Source of the DNA: Bradyrhizobium sp. BR 10289
GTDB lineage: Bacteria > Pseudomonadota > Alphaproteobacteria > Rhizobiales > Xanthobacteraceae
Assembly: GCF_019455385.1 (NCBI RefSeq)
Contig: NZ_JACOFR010000031.1
Span: 22,005-86,004 of the forward strand
DNA length: 64,000 bases
Direction of reading: 5' to 3'
A program made the translations under genes and the position numbers. Below the pieces are notes generated by a model. The model made no database searches. It saw nothing but the letters and a program-made list of their open reading frames with translations, and had not been told where the DNA came from. Each line of letters opens with the position of its first letter. Positions within the stretch are counted from its first letter, which is position 1. Of this stretch, positions 54,516 to 62,143 are shown one piece after another.

Positions 54516-55418
54516 TCAAGCCGAGAAGAACGTGCGCAGCGCCTTTGCCGTGACATCCGGATTCTCCTCGGTGAGGAAGTGGCCGGACTCCACAGGCATG
54601 CCGTCGACGTCGGTCGCCCATTGCTTCCAGGTGTCGAGCGGGGTGGCCGCGGCTTGCGCGATGCCGGCATTGCCCCACAGCGCGAGCATCGGGACCGTGA
54701 TCTTCTTGCCGGACTCGAAATCGGCCTTGTCGAGATCGTAGTCGAACGTGGCGCCGGCGCGGTAGTCCTCGCACATCGCGTGGATGCGGGCGGGATCGCG
54801 GAACGGGGCGATGTAGTGTTCGAGCGCGCGCGGATCGATCGCATCCAGCGTCTTCGACTTGGTCTGGCTCGCCATCTTGAAGCGCAGGAAGAACTCGCCC
54901 TGGCCTGCGATCAGCGTCTCCGGCAGCGGCGCGGGCTGGGCCAGGAACGTCCAGTGCCAGATCTTCAAGCTGTAGGCGCGGTTCATCCGCTCCCAGTAAT
55001 TATAGGTCGGCAAGATATCGAGCACGGCAAGTTTTGACAGCCGGCCGGGATGATCGAGCGCCAGGCGATACGACACGCGGCCGCCGCGGTCGTGGCCGGC
55101 GAGCGCGAAGTGGACGTGGCCGAGCTTCTCCATCATCTCGACCATCGCCTTCGCCATCGCGCGCTTGCTGTAGGGAATGTGCAGCGCATCGCTCTCGGGC
55201 ATGTCGGACCAGCCATAGCCCGGCAGGTCGGCGATGATCAGCGTGAACTTGTCGGCGAGCTCGGGCGCGACGCGGTGCCACATCACATGGGTCTCGGAGA
55301 AGCCGTGCAGCAGGAGCAGCGGGGGCCCCTTGCCGCCGACGCGGGCGAAGATGCGGCCGAACGAGGTGTTGATCCATTCGGAGGCGAAGCCGGGATAGAG
55401 GTCGGCGAGATCGGACAT
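54516..55418 (-). CDS. Alpha/beta hydrolase of the fluoroacetate (haloacetate) dehalogenase family
   Basis: 300 residues. The oxyanion segment is LLLLHGFSETHVMWHRVAPEL near residue 33. The nucleophile is an Asp in LAGHDRGGRVSYRLALDHP, with the two Arg that bind the carboxylate in fluoroacetate dehalogenase; then LAVLDILPTYNYWER (Asp), LKIWHWTFLAQP (His-Trp of the halide pocket), CEDYRAGATFDYDLD (Tyr) and the final GHF. All key positions of that enzyme seem kept, so 2-haloacetate hydrolysis is plausible. Substrate not proven. ATG 55418. Confidence 0.82.
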   Translation of the reverse strand: MSDLADLYPGFASEWINTSFGRIFARVGGKGPPLLLLHGFSETHVMWHRVAPELADKFTLIIADLPGYGWSDMPESDALHIPYSKRAMAKAMVEMMEKLGHVHFALAGHDRGGRVSYRLALDHPGRLSKLAVLDILPTYNYWERMNRAYSLKIWHWTFLAQPAPLPETLIAGQGEFFLRFKMASQTKSKTLDAIDPRALEHYIAPFRDPARIHAMCEDYRAGATFDYDLDKADFESGKKITVPMLALWGNAGIAQAAATPLDTWKQWATDVDGMPVESGHFLTEENPDVTAKALRTFFSA

Positions 55419-55614
55419 CTTGCTGCATCCTTGTTGGGGTCGGTTGCGGAGCTGCTCTCGACAAAAATTCGAAAACAACCCCATGCACAGTAGCGGTATT
55501 ATCAGCGGGGTCGCTAACCCCAACAGCTGATTGCGCATTTCTGGGATGCCGGGATGACGCCCGGATGTCGACAGTCCGGATCGGCGCGCACCACCCGCCG
55601 TCCGGAATGACGGC

Positions 55615-56898
55615 TCAGCTCTTCGCCTTCTCCGCTTCCACCGCCTGCCAGCCGATGTCGCGGCGGCAAAAGCCGTCAGGCCAGTTGATCCGGTCGACCG
55701 CCTGATAGGCGCGCGCCTGCGCTTCCGTGACGGTCTTGCCCAGCGCGCAAACGTTGAGCACGCGTCCGCCATTGGCGAGGATTGCGCCGTCCTTCGCAAC
55801 CGTGCCGGCATGGAAGATCTCGACGGTCTCGACCTTGGCCGCGTCATCGAGCCCCTCGATGCGCGTGCCCTTCTGGTAGTCGCCGGGATAACCCTTCGCC
55901 GCCATCACCACGGTGAGCGCCGTCTCCGGGTGCCAGCGCAGGTCAAAATTCTTCAGCTGGCCGTCGCAGGCGGCGAGGAAGGCCGGCACGATGTCGCTCA
56001 TCATGCGCAGCATCAGCACCTGGCATTCGGGATCGCCGAAGCGGACGTTGAACTCGAACAGCTTTGGGCCCTGCGTCGTCAGCATGATCCCGGCGTAAAG
56101 GATGCCGCGGAACGGCGTGCCGCGCTGCTTCATGCCGGCCACCGTCGGCAGGATGATCTTCGCCATGATCGTGTCGTGGATGGCAGGGGTCACCAGCGGC
56201 GTCGGCGAATAGGCGCCCATGCCGCCGGTGTTCGGGCCGACGTCGTGGTCGAACACGCGCTTGTGGTCCTGCGCGGAGGCGAGCGGAATGGCGGTCTCGC
56301 CGTCGCACAGCGCGAAGAAGCTGATCTCGCGGCCCGGCAGAAACTCCTCGATCACGACCTCCGCGCCGGCCTCGCCAAAGCCGCCCTCGAACATCATGGC
56401 GATGGCCTCGTCGGCCTCGCGCACCGTCTTGGCAACCACGACGCCCTTGCCGGCGGCAAGCCCGTCGGCCTTCACGACGATCGGGGCGCCCTGGCTGTGA
56501 ACGTAATCGCTGGCATCCCTGGCATTGGTGAAGCGCTTGTAGGCGCCGGTCGGAATGCCGAATTCGGTGCACAGCGCCTTGGTAAAACCCTTGGAGCTTT
56601 CGAGCTGCGCCGGGATCTTGTTGGGCCCGAACGCCTTGATGCCGGCGGCCGCGAGGTCATCGACGATGCCGGCCGCCAGCGGCGTCTCCGGCCCGACCAC
56701 CACCAGCTCGACCGCATTCTTTTTGCAGAAATCGATCACCGCGGCATGGTCGGCGACATCGAGCGCCACGCACTCCGCGTCCTTCGCGATGCCGGCATTG
56801 CCGGGCGCGCACCAGAGTTTGGTCACGAGGGGGGAAGCAGCGATCTTCCACGCCAGGGCATGTTCGCGGCCGCCGGAACCGAGCAGGAGAATGTGCAT
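55615..56898 (-). CDS. purD: Phosphoribosylamine-glycine ligase
   Basis: ATP-grasp enzyme of de novo purine synthesis, joining glycine to phosphoribosylamine. 427 residues, normal length. MHILLLGSGGREHALAWKI is the family opening; VVVGPETPLAAGIVDDL follows near residue 60; the ATP-grasp domain has PIVVKADGLAAGKGVVVA near residue 140 and EEFLPGREISFFALCDG; the signature RFGDPECQ is near residue 290. ATG 56898 fits other PurD starts; the 21 upstream in-frame codons look non-coding. Confidence 0.95.
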   Translation of the reverse strand: MHILLLGSGGREHALAWKIAASPLVTKLWCAPGNAGIAKDAECVALDVADHAAVIDFCKKNAVELVVVGPETPLAAGIVDDLAAAGIKAFGPNKIPAQLESSKGFTKALCTEFGIPTGAYKRFTNARDASDYVHSQGAPIVVKADGLAAGKGVVVAKTVREADEAIAMMFEGGFGEAGAEVVIEEFLPGREISFFALCDGETAIPLASAQDHKRVFDHDVGPNTGGMGAYSPTPLVTPAIHDTIMAKIILPTVAGMKQRGTPFRGILYAGIMLTTQGPKLFEFNVRFGDPECQVLMLRMMSDIVPAFLAACDGQLKNFDLRWHPETALTVVMAAKGYPGDYQKGTRIEGLDDAAKVETVEIFHAGTVAKDGAILANGGRVLNVCALGKTVTEAQARAYQAVDRINWPDGFCRRDIGWQAVEAEKAKS

Positions 56899-57149
56899 CG
56901 AGGGCTCGAAAATGAGGGGTTTGCTGGGGGCGGAGGTCGCACGAATCGGGGGGCGGCTCAAGGGGGATGGCCCCCGAACTCACCGTCATCGCGCCGGGTC
57001 CGTATTGCAACGGCTCTGGCTCAACGGCGCAGCCGTACCAAAGCGTTGGCACGCAGAAAGAGCAGCCAATTCCGGAGGCGAGCAAACGGCGAGACGCGAA
57101 TAGGAACGTACCGATGGCGGAAGGCTTGATGGCTCAAAGGAGTGCCATC

Positions 57150-57764
57150 ATGAACATCTCCCGTTTTGCCCTCGTCATGGCCGTCATCCTTCCCTGCTCC
57201 GCGTTCGCTCAAGGCGGCGGTGGAGGGGGAGGTGGTGGTGGAGGTGGCGGCGGAGCTGGTGGCGGAGGCGCAGGCGGAGCATCGTCTTCAGCCGGCGGCG
57301 CGGCAGGCGCGGCCTCCTCGTCAGGCACGGCAGGTGCAGCAGCAACATCTCCATCCGGTTCGGTGGGGACCGGTGCTGCGGGAACGGGTACTGCAGGGAC
57401 TGGCGCCGCAGGGACTGGCGCGAATGCAAACGCGACGACGGCCCCCGGCGCCAATGCACCGAACCTCAACAACGGATCGGCCACCGGAAACGTCGCGGGC
57501 GGCAACGTCAACAACCCCGCGTCCGCCCGATCCGGTGCAAATCTTCCCACCGGGAGCGGGAATGGACTGACGACGGGAGGTGCGCCCGGCACGAACACGG
57601 CCGGCACGGCAGCCCCGTCCGGTTCGCCCGCAAACGCGCAAGCGGCTCCCGCGGGCGGCATCGGCAGGCCGATGACACAGGACGAAAGGGGCAGTGACGA
57701 CAAGATCGATCAGGAGAACAACCGCGCCGACAAGATCGTGGGGAAGATTTGCAAAAACTGCTGA
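57150..57764 (+). CDS. Secreted Gly/Ala-rich protein with C-terminal ICxxC
   Basis: 204 residues. Signal peptide MNISRFALVMAVILPCSAFAQ, then a run of 14 glycines, long Gly/Ala/Ser/Thr/Asn-rich low-complexity sequence, and a short charged tail DDKIDQENNRADKIVGKICKNC. It should be secreted and unfolded apart from the tail. The ending I-C-K-N-C is matched by I-C-R-G-C in the next, overlapping gene. No known family recognised. ATG 57150 has an AAAGGAG ribosome site. Confidence 0.65.
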   Translation: MNISRFALVMAVILPCSAFAQGGGGGGGGGGGGGGAGGGGAGGASSSAGGAAGAASSSGTAGAAATSPSGSVGTGAAGTGTAGTGAAGTGANANATTAPGANAPNLNNGSATGNVAGGNVNNPASARSGANLPTGSGNGLTTGGAPGTNTAGTAAPSGSPANAQAAPAGGIGRPMTQDERGSDDKIDQENNRADKIVGKICKNC

Positions 57765-57964
57765 ATGGCACCCTGTGCATCGTTTTCGCCGCAGCGCTTG
57801 GGTTGAATGGGCCTGCCGAGGCCAGACACCACAGACGGCATGCGCACCCCGCCGCTGCAGCGACAAGCGGGCCCAATGCCACGAAGCCTGCCAGCGATCT
57901 GCCTCGCGACCCCGCCGACATAGCCATGGAGAAGAAGATCAAGAGCATCTGCCGCGGCTGCTGA
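57749..57964 (+). CDS. Small secreted protein with C-terminal ICxxC
   Basis: 71 residues starting at TTG 57749, 16 bases inside the previous gene. Hydrophobic N-terminus GTLCIVFAAALGLNGPAEA is a likely signal peptide, then His/Arg-rich RHHRRHAHP, an Ala/Pro linker and the tail DIAMEKKIKSICRGC. The tail copies the pattern of the upstream protein. No ATG or GTG start exists in this frame, so coupled translation from the upstream gene is assumed. Function unknown. Confidence 0.5.
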   Translation: MQKLLNGTLCIVFAAALGLNGPAEARHHRRHAHPAAAATSGPNATKPASDLPRDPADIAMEKKIKSICRGC

Positions 57965-58180
57965 GCGCAACGGCTTTGGCCAAGCGGGCCGCCCGGGTTG
58001 GCTAAAAGCAAGCCTACTCCCTAAGCCTCAGAGAGCCTCTGTTGTAATTCTAGAGCCAAAGCACTCGTGACATATTGGTGCACTGTCAACGTAAGCCCCG
58101 CGATTACGGTGAGCGGGGGTAGAGAAGTGATGGGTTTCGCAAGAGGTCAACCCATCCTACGAGCTGATCCAGCTAGATCG

Positions 58181-59266
58181 CTATTGCCCGGCTGGCCACT
58201 CTCGTTGAACCTGAAGTTTGCCATTACCATCCACCAGCACCCGACAATAAGCAACGTAGGGCAGCGTATCGAGCCCTGTGGCCCGCAACCTTAACTGAGT
58301 GCTCTCGCCGACGTTGAAAAGGGGACGCGGCTCAGAAAGGGCAAGTGTCGCGAACGAGTCTGAACAATCGTATGACGCCTTGTCGCGGGCCTCTCCGTAC
58401 TCAATCAAAGGTATGAACACGTGATCACCGGGCGCTAAAATTACGTTCTCTCTTAGAACAATCGGGAAGGTGAGGCCGGAGGCGACCTCTGAAGACTCGA
58501 GCATGACTTTACAATTCGTCAACGCTTTAGGCCCGATGTTTTCCAGCTTCAGATTTAACTTTCTTCGCAACTGATGCAGGCCGTGTGCTTCGAGCGCCGA
58601 ATAACCGTCGCGCCCTCCGAACGTGACCATTAACGATGAGATTGCCCGTGGGCCGACCGATCCAAGAGCGGGCCAATAGCGCTCGATCGCTGCGCGGCTT
58701 GTCATTAATTCCAAATAAAAATAGGAGGTCTCATCGGAGCCAGAACGAACATTGGACTCCGTTTCTGGCGCGCCCCTGAGAAGGCTGAACCAATTTATAC
58801 GGTGGTTGAACCAAAATTCATTAGGAATTGGTTCGTGAACGCCCGAAGCGGCCTTCTTGCCCCAAACAGGAATTTCTCCATCGGCTACCGCCTGCAATAG
58901 TTCGTCGTACTCTCGGCTTCCGCTTACGTCGGGTGAACCTGCCGCTGCAACAAAACGCTCTCCCCACCTCCGAAAACATATGTAGCCAATAGCCTCGCCC
59001 ATACTTACATCGCGACAGACAGTCGGCCCTTGCTTCGCTGCGGCTTGAAGGGAGATAACCTTGTCTCTCTCTCGACGCCAAACGCTATAAGAAGCCGCCC
59101 AGATGCAGACGAAAGCGGTTATCGCTAGCAGCACTTTGCCCATCGTGTTCTCTATCCAAAGCGCGGCGATTGCGGCGGGCACACTGAGCGGACCACTCAT
59201 GCGGGAGAACCACTCGGACCAGATCGCGCGAAAGAACTCTAGGAGGCTCCAAATCGACTTTGGCAT
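58181..59266 (-). CDS. Membrane-anchored hypothetical protein in a GC-poor island
   Basis: 361 residues. A hydrophobic segment at about 45-60 (MGKVLLAITAFVCIWAASYSVW) should anchor it; a shorter hydrophobic stretch precedes it. The large C-terminal part has beta-rich character near 225-350, with LNLKLENIGPKALTNCKVMLESS resembling an immunoglobulin-like strand pattern, and five Cys. I do not recognise a family. Local GC is about 50% and codons are unlike those of the neighbours, which suggests recent acquisition. ATG 59266 has an uncertain ribosome site. Confidence 0.6.
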   Translation of the reverse strand: MPKSIWSLLEFFRAIWSEWFSRMSGPLSVPAAIAALWIENTMGKVLLAITAFVCIWAASYSVWRRERDKVISLQAAAKQGPTVCRDVSMGEAIGYICFRRWGERFVAAAGSPDVSGSREYDELLQAVADGEIPVWGKKAASGVHEPIPNEFWFNHRINWFSLLRGAPETESNVRSGSDETSYFYLELMTSRAAIERYWPALGSVGPRAISSLMVTFGGRDGYSALEAHGLHQLRRKLNLKLENIGPKALTNCKVMLESSEVASGLTFPIVLRENVILAPGDHVFIPLIEYGEARDKASYDCSDSFATLALSEPRPLFNVGESTQLRLRATGLDTLPYVAYCRVLVDGNGKLQVQREWPAGQ

Positions 59267-59363
59267 TCAATGTTCCGCGTTAATTGCACAGTCATTGAAC
59301 TTACGTGACACTGCTGGACTGCACCCCTGAAGGAGCGGATGTACGAACACAACACGCAAAGAA

Positions 59364-59389
59364 GCAGAAGCCAACACGTTGGCTTCTGC
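59364..59389 (-). terminator. Perfect hairpin, probable terminator of a tiny minus-strand gene
   Basis: GCAGAAGCCAAC and GTTGGCTTCTGC are perfect 12-base arms around two bases, with further GAAG/CTTC pairing outside. On the minus strand it follows a 29-codon frame by ten bases and is followed by TTCTTTG, a weak T-run. It could serve as a terminator or a stabilising 3' hairpin. Confidence 0.5.
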
Positions 59390-59398
59390 CTCCCTGCT

Positions 59399-59488
59399 TC
59401 AAATCAGGGTCTTGATGATTGCTGCCAAGCCAAATAGACAAGCTGCAACATTGATCCTGATTTCTACAGTGATGCGAGGTCTATTCAT
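59399..59488 (-). CDS. Possible small membrane peptide (29 residues)
   Basis: The frame from ATG 59488 to TGA 59399 encodes a short basic start MNRPRITVEIRI followed by a hydrophobic stretch INVAACLFGLAAIIKTLI, enough for one membrane segment. A perfect hairpin lies ten bases downstream. No strong ribosome site precedes it (CTTTCAG). The combination of amphipathic start, hydrophobic end and hairpin is suggestive, but so short a frame may be chance. Confidence 0.3.
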   Translation of the reverse strand: MNRPRITVEIRINVAACLFGLAAIIKTLI

Positions 59489-59489
59489 C

Positions 59490-59891
59490 TGAAAGCCCTC
59501 GGATCACGCCGGCGCAATCCGTTGGGGTTGCGTGGAGCGCCCAGTATCAACGGCAATCAACCGGCCGTTCACTGGAGTATCGGCCCATCTAGCAGCGTTC
59601 TAGAACCGCGCCTGATGGCCCCTTGTCGCTCCCGGGTATCCATTCGCGGGTTCGCCTATTGTGGAGCGAGGGCGTCCGGGCCGGGCAAGGAGATGCGGCT
59701 TATCCTCGTACATTGCGCCCTTGCGATCGGGGGCTGGCAGGAGGGGCCGCGTGCATTCTGGCGACTGATTCTTGCTTTTGTCCACGCACCACGATCTTCT
59801 TGCCCACCGGTAGAACTACGGTGCGCCGACCCAAATATTTTGGAAGATTACCGTAACGATCCAGTCCAGCGCGGTCACCATATTCACCGCA
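59490..59891. other. Intergenic region in the GC-poor island
   Basis: About 400 bases. Frames on both strands are open in places but give no recognisable protein; they may be the remains of a lost gene. A 27-codon frame on the minus strand (59816-59899) starts inside the stop of the gene at 59892-60302. No tRNA or attachment-site duplication was found by eye. Confidence 0.4.
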
Positions 59892-60302
59892 TCAGTCATT
59901 CGCACCGATATCCGTAAAAAGAAACCCCGCCGGCGTCCTGGTGAAGACGAAGATGAGGTCGCCGCAGAAGACGAAGTAATTGTCGTTGTTCTCCTGATCG
60001 CGATCGTAGACGGCCTTGCCGCGCTGGAGACAGGCGCGATTTTTCGCTGTGAACGTGGTCGGATAGGTCTTGGCGCGGAATTGCGCGGCGTCGGCGATTG
60101 CCTTGTCGTTCATGAACGGCAATCGCGTCATGCCGGCGACGGCGGCGGAATCGTCGGTCTTCAGCGCCGCGCGAAACTTCTCGATGAAGCCATCGAATTC
60201 CTTCTGCACGGCCGGAGAAGGGACGGCGTTCTTCGCCTGGGCGACGGCGGGAGCAAGGCTCACGAGAGCGGTTGCGAGTATCACTCTCGGCAATATTTTC
60301 AC
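59892..60302 (-). CDS. Secreted hypothetical protein
   Basis: 136 residues starting at GTG 60302 with GGAG ten bases before it. Signal peptide MKILPRVILATALVSLAPAVAQA, then a helical and beta domain: VQKEFDGFIEKFRAALKTDD, MTRLPFMNDKAI, two Cys (RACLQRG, FVFCGDLIFVF) probably bridged, and the closing FLFTDIGAND. It looks like a small periplasmic protein of a type common in proteobacteria, function unknown. A TTG at 60326 is a less likely start. Confidence 0.7.
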   Translation of the reverse strand: MKILPRVILATALVSLAPAVAQAKNAVPSPAVQKEFDGFIEKFRAALKTDDSAAVAGMTRLPFMNDKAIADAAQFRAKTYPTTFTAKNRACLQRGKAVYDRDQENNDNYFVFCGDLIFVFTRTPAGFLFTDIGAND

Positions 60303-60858
60303 GGGTCGGCTCCGTCCATCGGACAATCAAGTCTGCCGGCCGAAAGAAATCCGTGGTGGTCTGTTCCGTCAAGGGCTTTCTGGCTAGCTGGCGCAGCGTT
60401 GGCGCGAGTGGCGAGGATGCACTGTCGCCGTAGTCCGTAATTCCTTGGGCGCGGCGCTCCTCTTCCCTTCTCCCCTTGTGGGAGAAGGTGGCATAGGCGG
60501 CCTACGGCCGCTGTCCTTCCAAGACGCCGAAGCGAAGCTTCGGCTATGGCGCCGGACAAGGGGTTTCCATCCACACGCATCGACGCTCGCCGAGAGAACC
60601 CCTCACCCGAGTGAGCCTGTGTCTGCCAGCGGAGATGCCCTCTCCCACAAGGGGCGAGGGCGCGGCAATGCGCATCGTGCCCGCCGGGCTACCTCTGCTT
60701 GCCCCAGATGATCTCACCGTAATCTGCGAGTTTCCATCCACGCGCATCGACGCTTGCCGAGAGAACCCCTCACCCGCGTGAGCCTGTGTTTGCCAGCGGA
60801 GATGCCCTCTCCCACAAGGGGCGAGGGCGCAGCAATGCGCATCGCGATGACGGCCGGG
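60303..60858. other. Repeat-rich intergenic region
   Basis: About 555 bases between two minus-strand genes without a convincing gene. It includes a CTTCTCCCCTTGTGGGAGAAG hairpin near 60469-60489 (minus one base), two direct copies of a ~115-base sequence (60563-60677 and 60730-60844) and a gccgaagcgaagcttcggc dyad near 60526. It appears to be a build-up of dispersed repeats. Confidence 0.5.
60563..60844. repeat. Two direct copies of a ~115-base repeat, 167 bases apart
   Basis: Both copies run gtttccatccac...gcatcgacgct...gccgagagaacccc, tcacccg.gtgagcctgtgt, ctgccagcggagatgccctc (ttgcc in the second), tcccacaaggggcgagggcg and gcaatgcgcatcg, at 60563-60677 and 60730-60844. A third, more diverged copy lies at about 61875-61970. 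None is coding. Confidence 0.75.
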
Positions 60859-61782
60859 CTAACCCGCTGCCTTCCGCCCCGCCACGAGGTAGTTCAGCGC
60901 GCCGCCCGCGTGAGAGTAGGTCCGATCGGCGATCGACTTTTCGAATCTCTCGGCGCCGCCCGTGACCGAGGCCCAGAGCGCATCGAACCGGGCCTCGACG
61001 CCTCCGCCGGCCAGGAAATAGCGGCGCGTGTCGTCGCGAGACCATATCCAGAAATCGCGCGCTTCGAAATCCTGGCGCTCCTCCAGCATCGCGCGTTGTT
61101 CGGGCGTGCCGTAGGGCGGCAGGAAGGGATTGGCCTTGTCGTTGAGATAGACGACGATTTCTTCGAGCCCCGCAGCTTTGAAAAGACCCGGCACGACATC
61201 GCCCACGGAATTGTTGCCTTCACCGAGCGCCGCCTTGCCTCGCTCGCATGTCAATTGAAGTTCGACGCCCGACAGGATCTCCTCGACCGGGTCGTTAAAG
61301 GCGTTGGAATTCAAAACGAGACTGCTCGCGACATTGTTCGGCTCGGAGGCGAGCACGAGACCGCCGGGACGCGCCACCCTTGTCATCTCCGCGATCACCG
61401 CGCCGGGATCGGCGACATGGATCAGCACGGTCTGGCAGGTCACGAGATCGAAGCTCGAATCCGGAAACGGCAGCGTTTGCGCGTCCGACGCCCGATATTG
61501 AAACCGATCGGACAGCCCGCGCGCCGCGACACGCTCGGTTGCCTTCTCGATCCACAATGGATCGCGATCGATGCCCGTCACGCGCGCGTCGGCAGGGAGC
61601 GCGGAAGCAAGCACCTCCGTCCAATGGCCGATCCCGCAGCCGACGTCGAGCACATCGTGCACGCGGTCGAAGGCCAGGCGGCGGCCGATCAGCGCGATGT
61701 AATCGAGGTTCCACCAATAGTCGCGCGTGTCGCCGAAATATTCGGCCGAGTGCGAGTCCAGCGTTCGGAATTCGTTGGTCAT
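60859..61782 (-). CDS. Class I SAM-dependent methyltransferase
   Basis: 307 residues. Motif I is VLDVGCGIGHWTEVLAS near residue 46, with acidic motif II GIDRDPLWIEKA, then SFDLVTCQTVLIHVADPG and RVARPGGLVLASEPNN, the usual Methyltransf_11/25 layout. The C-terminal 120 residues, including FEARDFWIWSRDDTRRYFLAGG, form an extra substrate domain. Substrate unknown. ATG 61782 (MTNEFRTLDSH) follows a GGGGGTGTT stretch; the 14 codons upstream are less likely to be translated. Confidence 0.85.
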   Translation of the reverse strand: MTNEFRTLDSHSAEYFGDTRDYWWNLDYIALIGRRLAFDRVHDVLDVGCGIGHWTEVLASALPADARVTGIDRDPLWIEKATERVAARGLSDRFQYRASDAQTLPFPDSSFDLVTCQTVLIHVADPGAVIAEMTRVARPGGLVLASEPNNVASSLVLNSNAFNDPVEEILSGVELQLTCERGKAALGEGNNSVGDVVPGLFKAAGLEEIVVYLNDKANPFLPPYGTPEQRAMLEERQDFEARDFWIWSRDDTRRYFLAGGGVEARFDALWASVTGGAERFEKSIADRTYSHAGGALNYLVAGRKAAG

Positions 61783-62143
61783 AACACCCCCAGTTACGGA
61801 CGGGAGAACGGTGATCATGCACAAAGCCCAGGGCCTTGGCTGCCATCATTTGGTGCATTGTCAGCGTTGGCTTCGGCTTCCATCTGCACGTGCCGGCGTT
61901 CGCGGAGAGAACCCCTCACCCGAGTGAGCCTGTGTTGGCCAGCGGAGATGCCCCCTCCCGCAAAGGGCCGCGGCCATCCCCGCAATGATCTCCTGCAATG
62001 TCGCGACGTGCCCTGCGAACGCCCCGGCCGGCGGCGGTGGCGGTCACCGTGGCCTGCGCGAATTCGGGGCCTGAGGCGAGCGGCAGCGGGTTCAGGGTGG
62101 CGCCGGGCGGCGAAAATCCTTAACGTCGTCCAGAAACCCCAAC
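61783..62143. other. Intergenic region upstream of xseA with a third repeat copy
   Basis: About 360 bases. A diverged copy of the repeat at 60563-60844 occupies about 61875-61970 (gagagaacccctcacccgag, tgagcctgtgttggccagcg). The rest is GC-rich spacer with the divergent promoters of the methyltransferase gene and xseA. No coding frame stands out. Confidence 0.5.

Noticed and set aside
7982..55418. A fluoroacetate pathway linking the FlK-like thioesterase and the dehalogenase-like hydrolase
   Set aside because: The genes are about 46 kb apart, and FlK-like thioesterases of this size are common in bacteria that never meet fluoroacetate. The co-occurrence is not evidence of a pathway.
60460..61970. 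A CRISPR array suggested by repeated 100-base blocks
   Set aside because: The copies are long, few, unevenly spaced and imperfect, and there are no cas genes.
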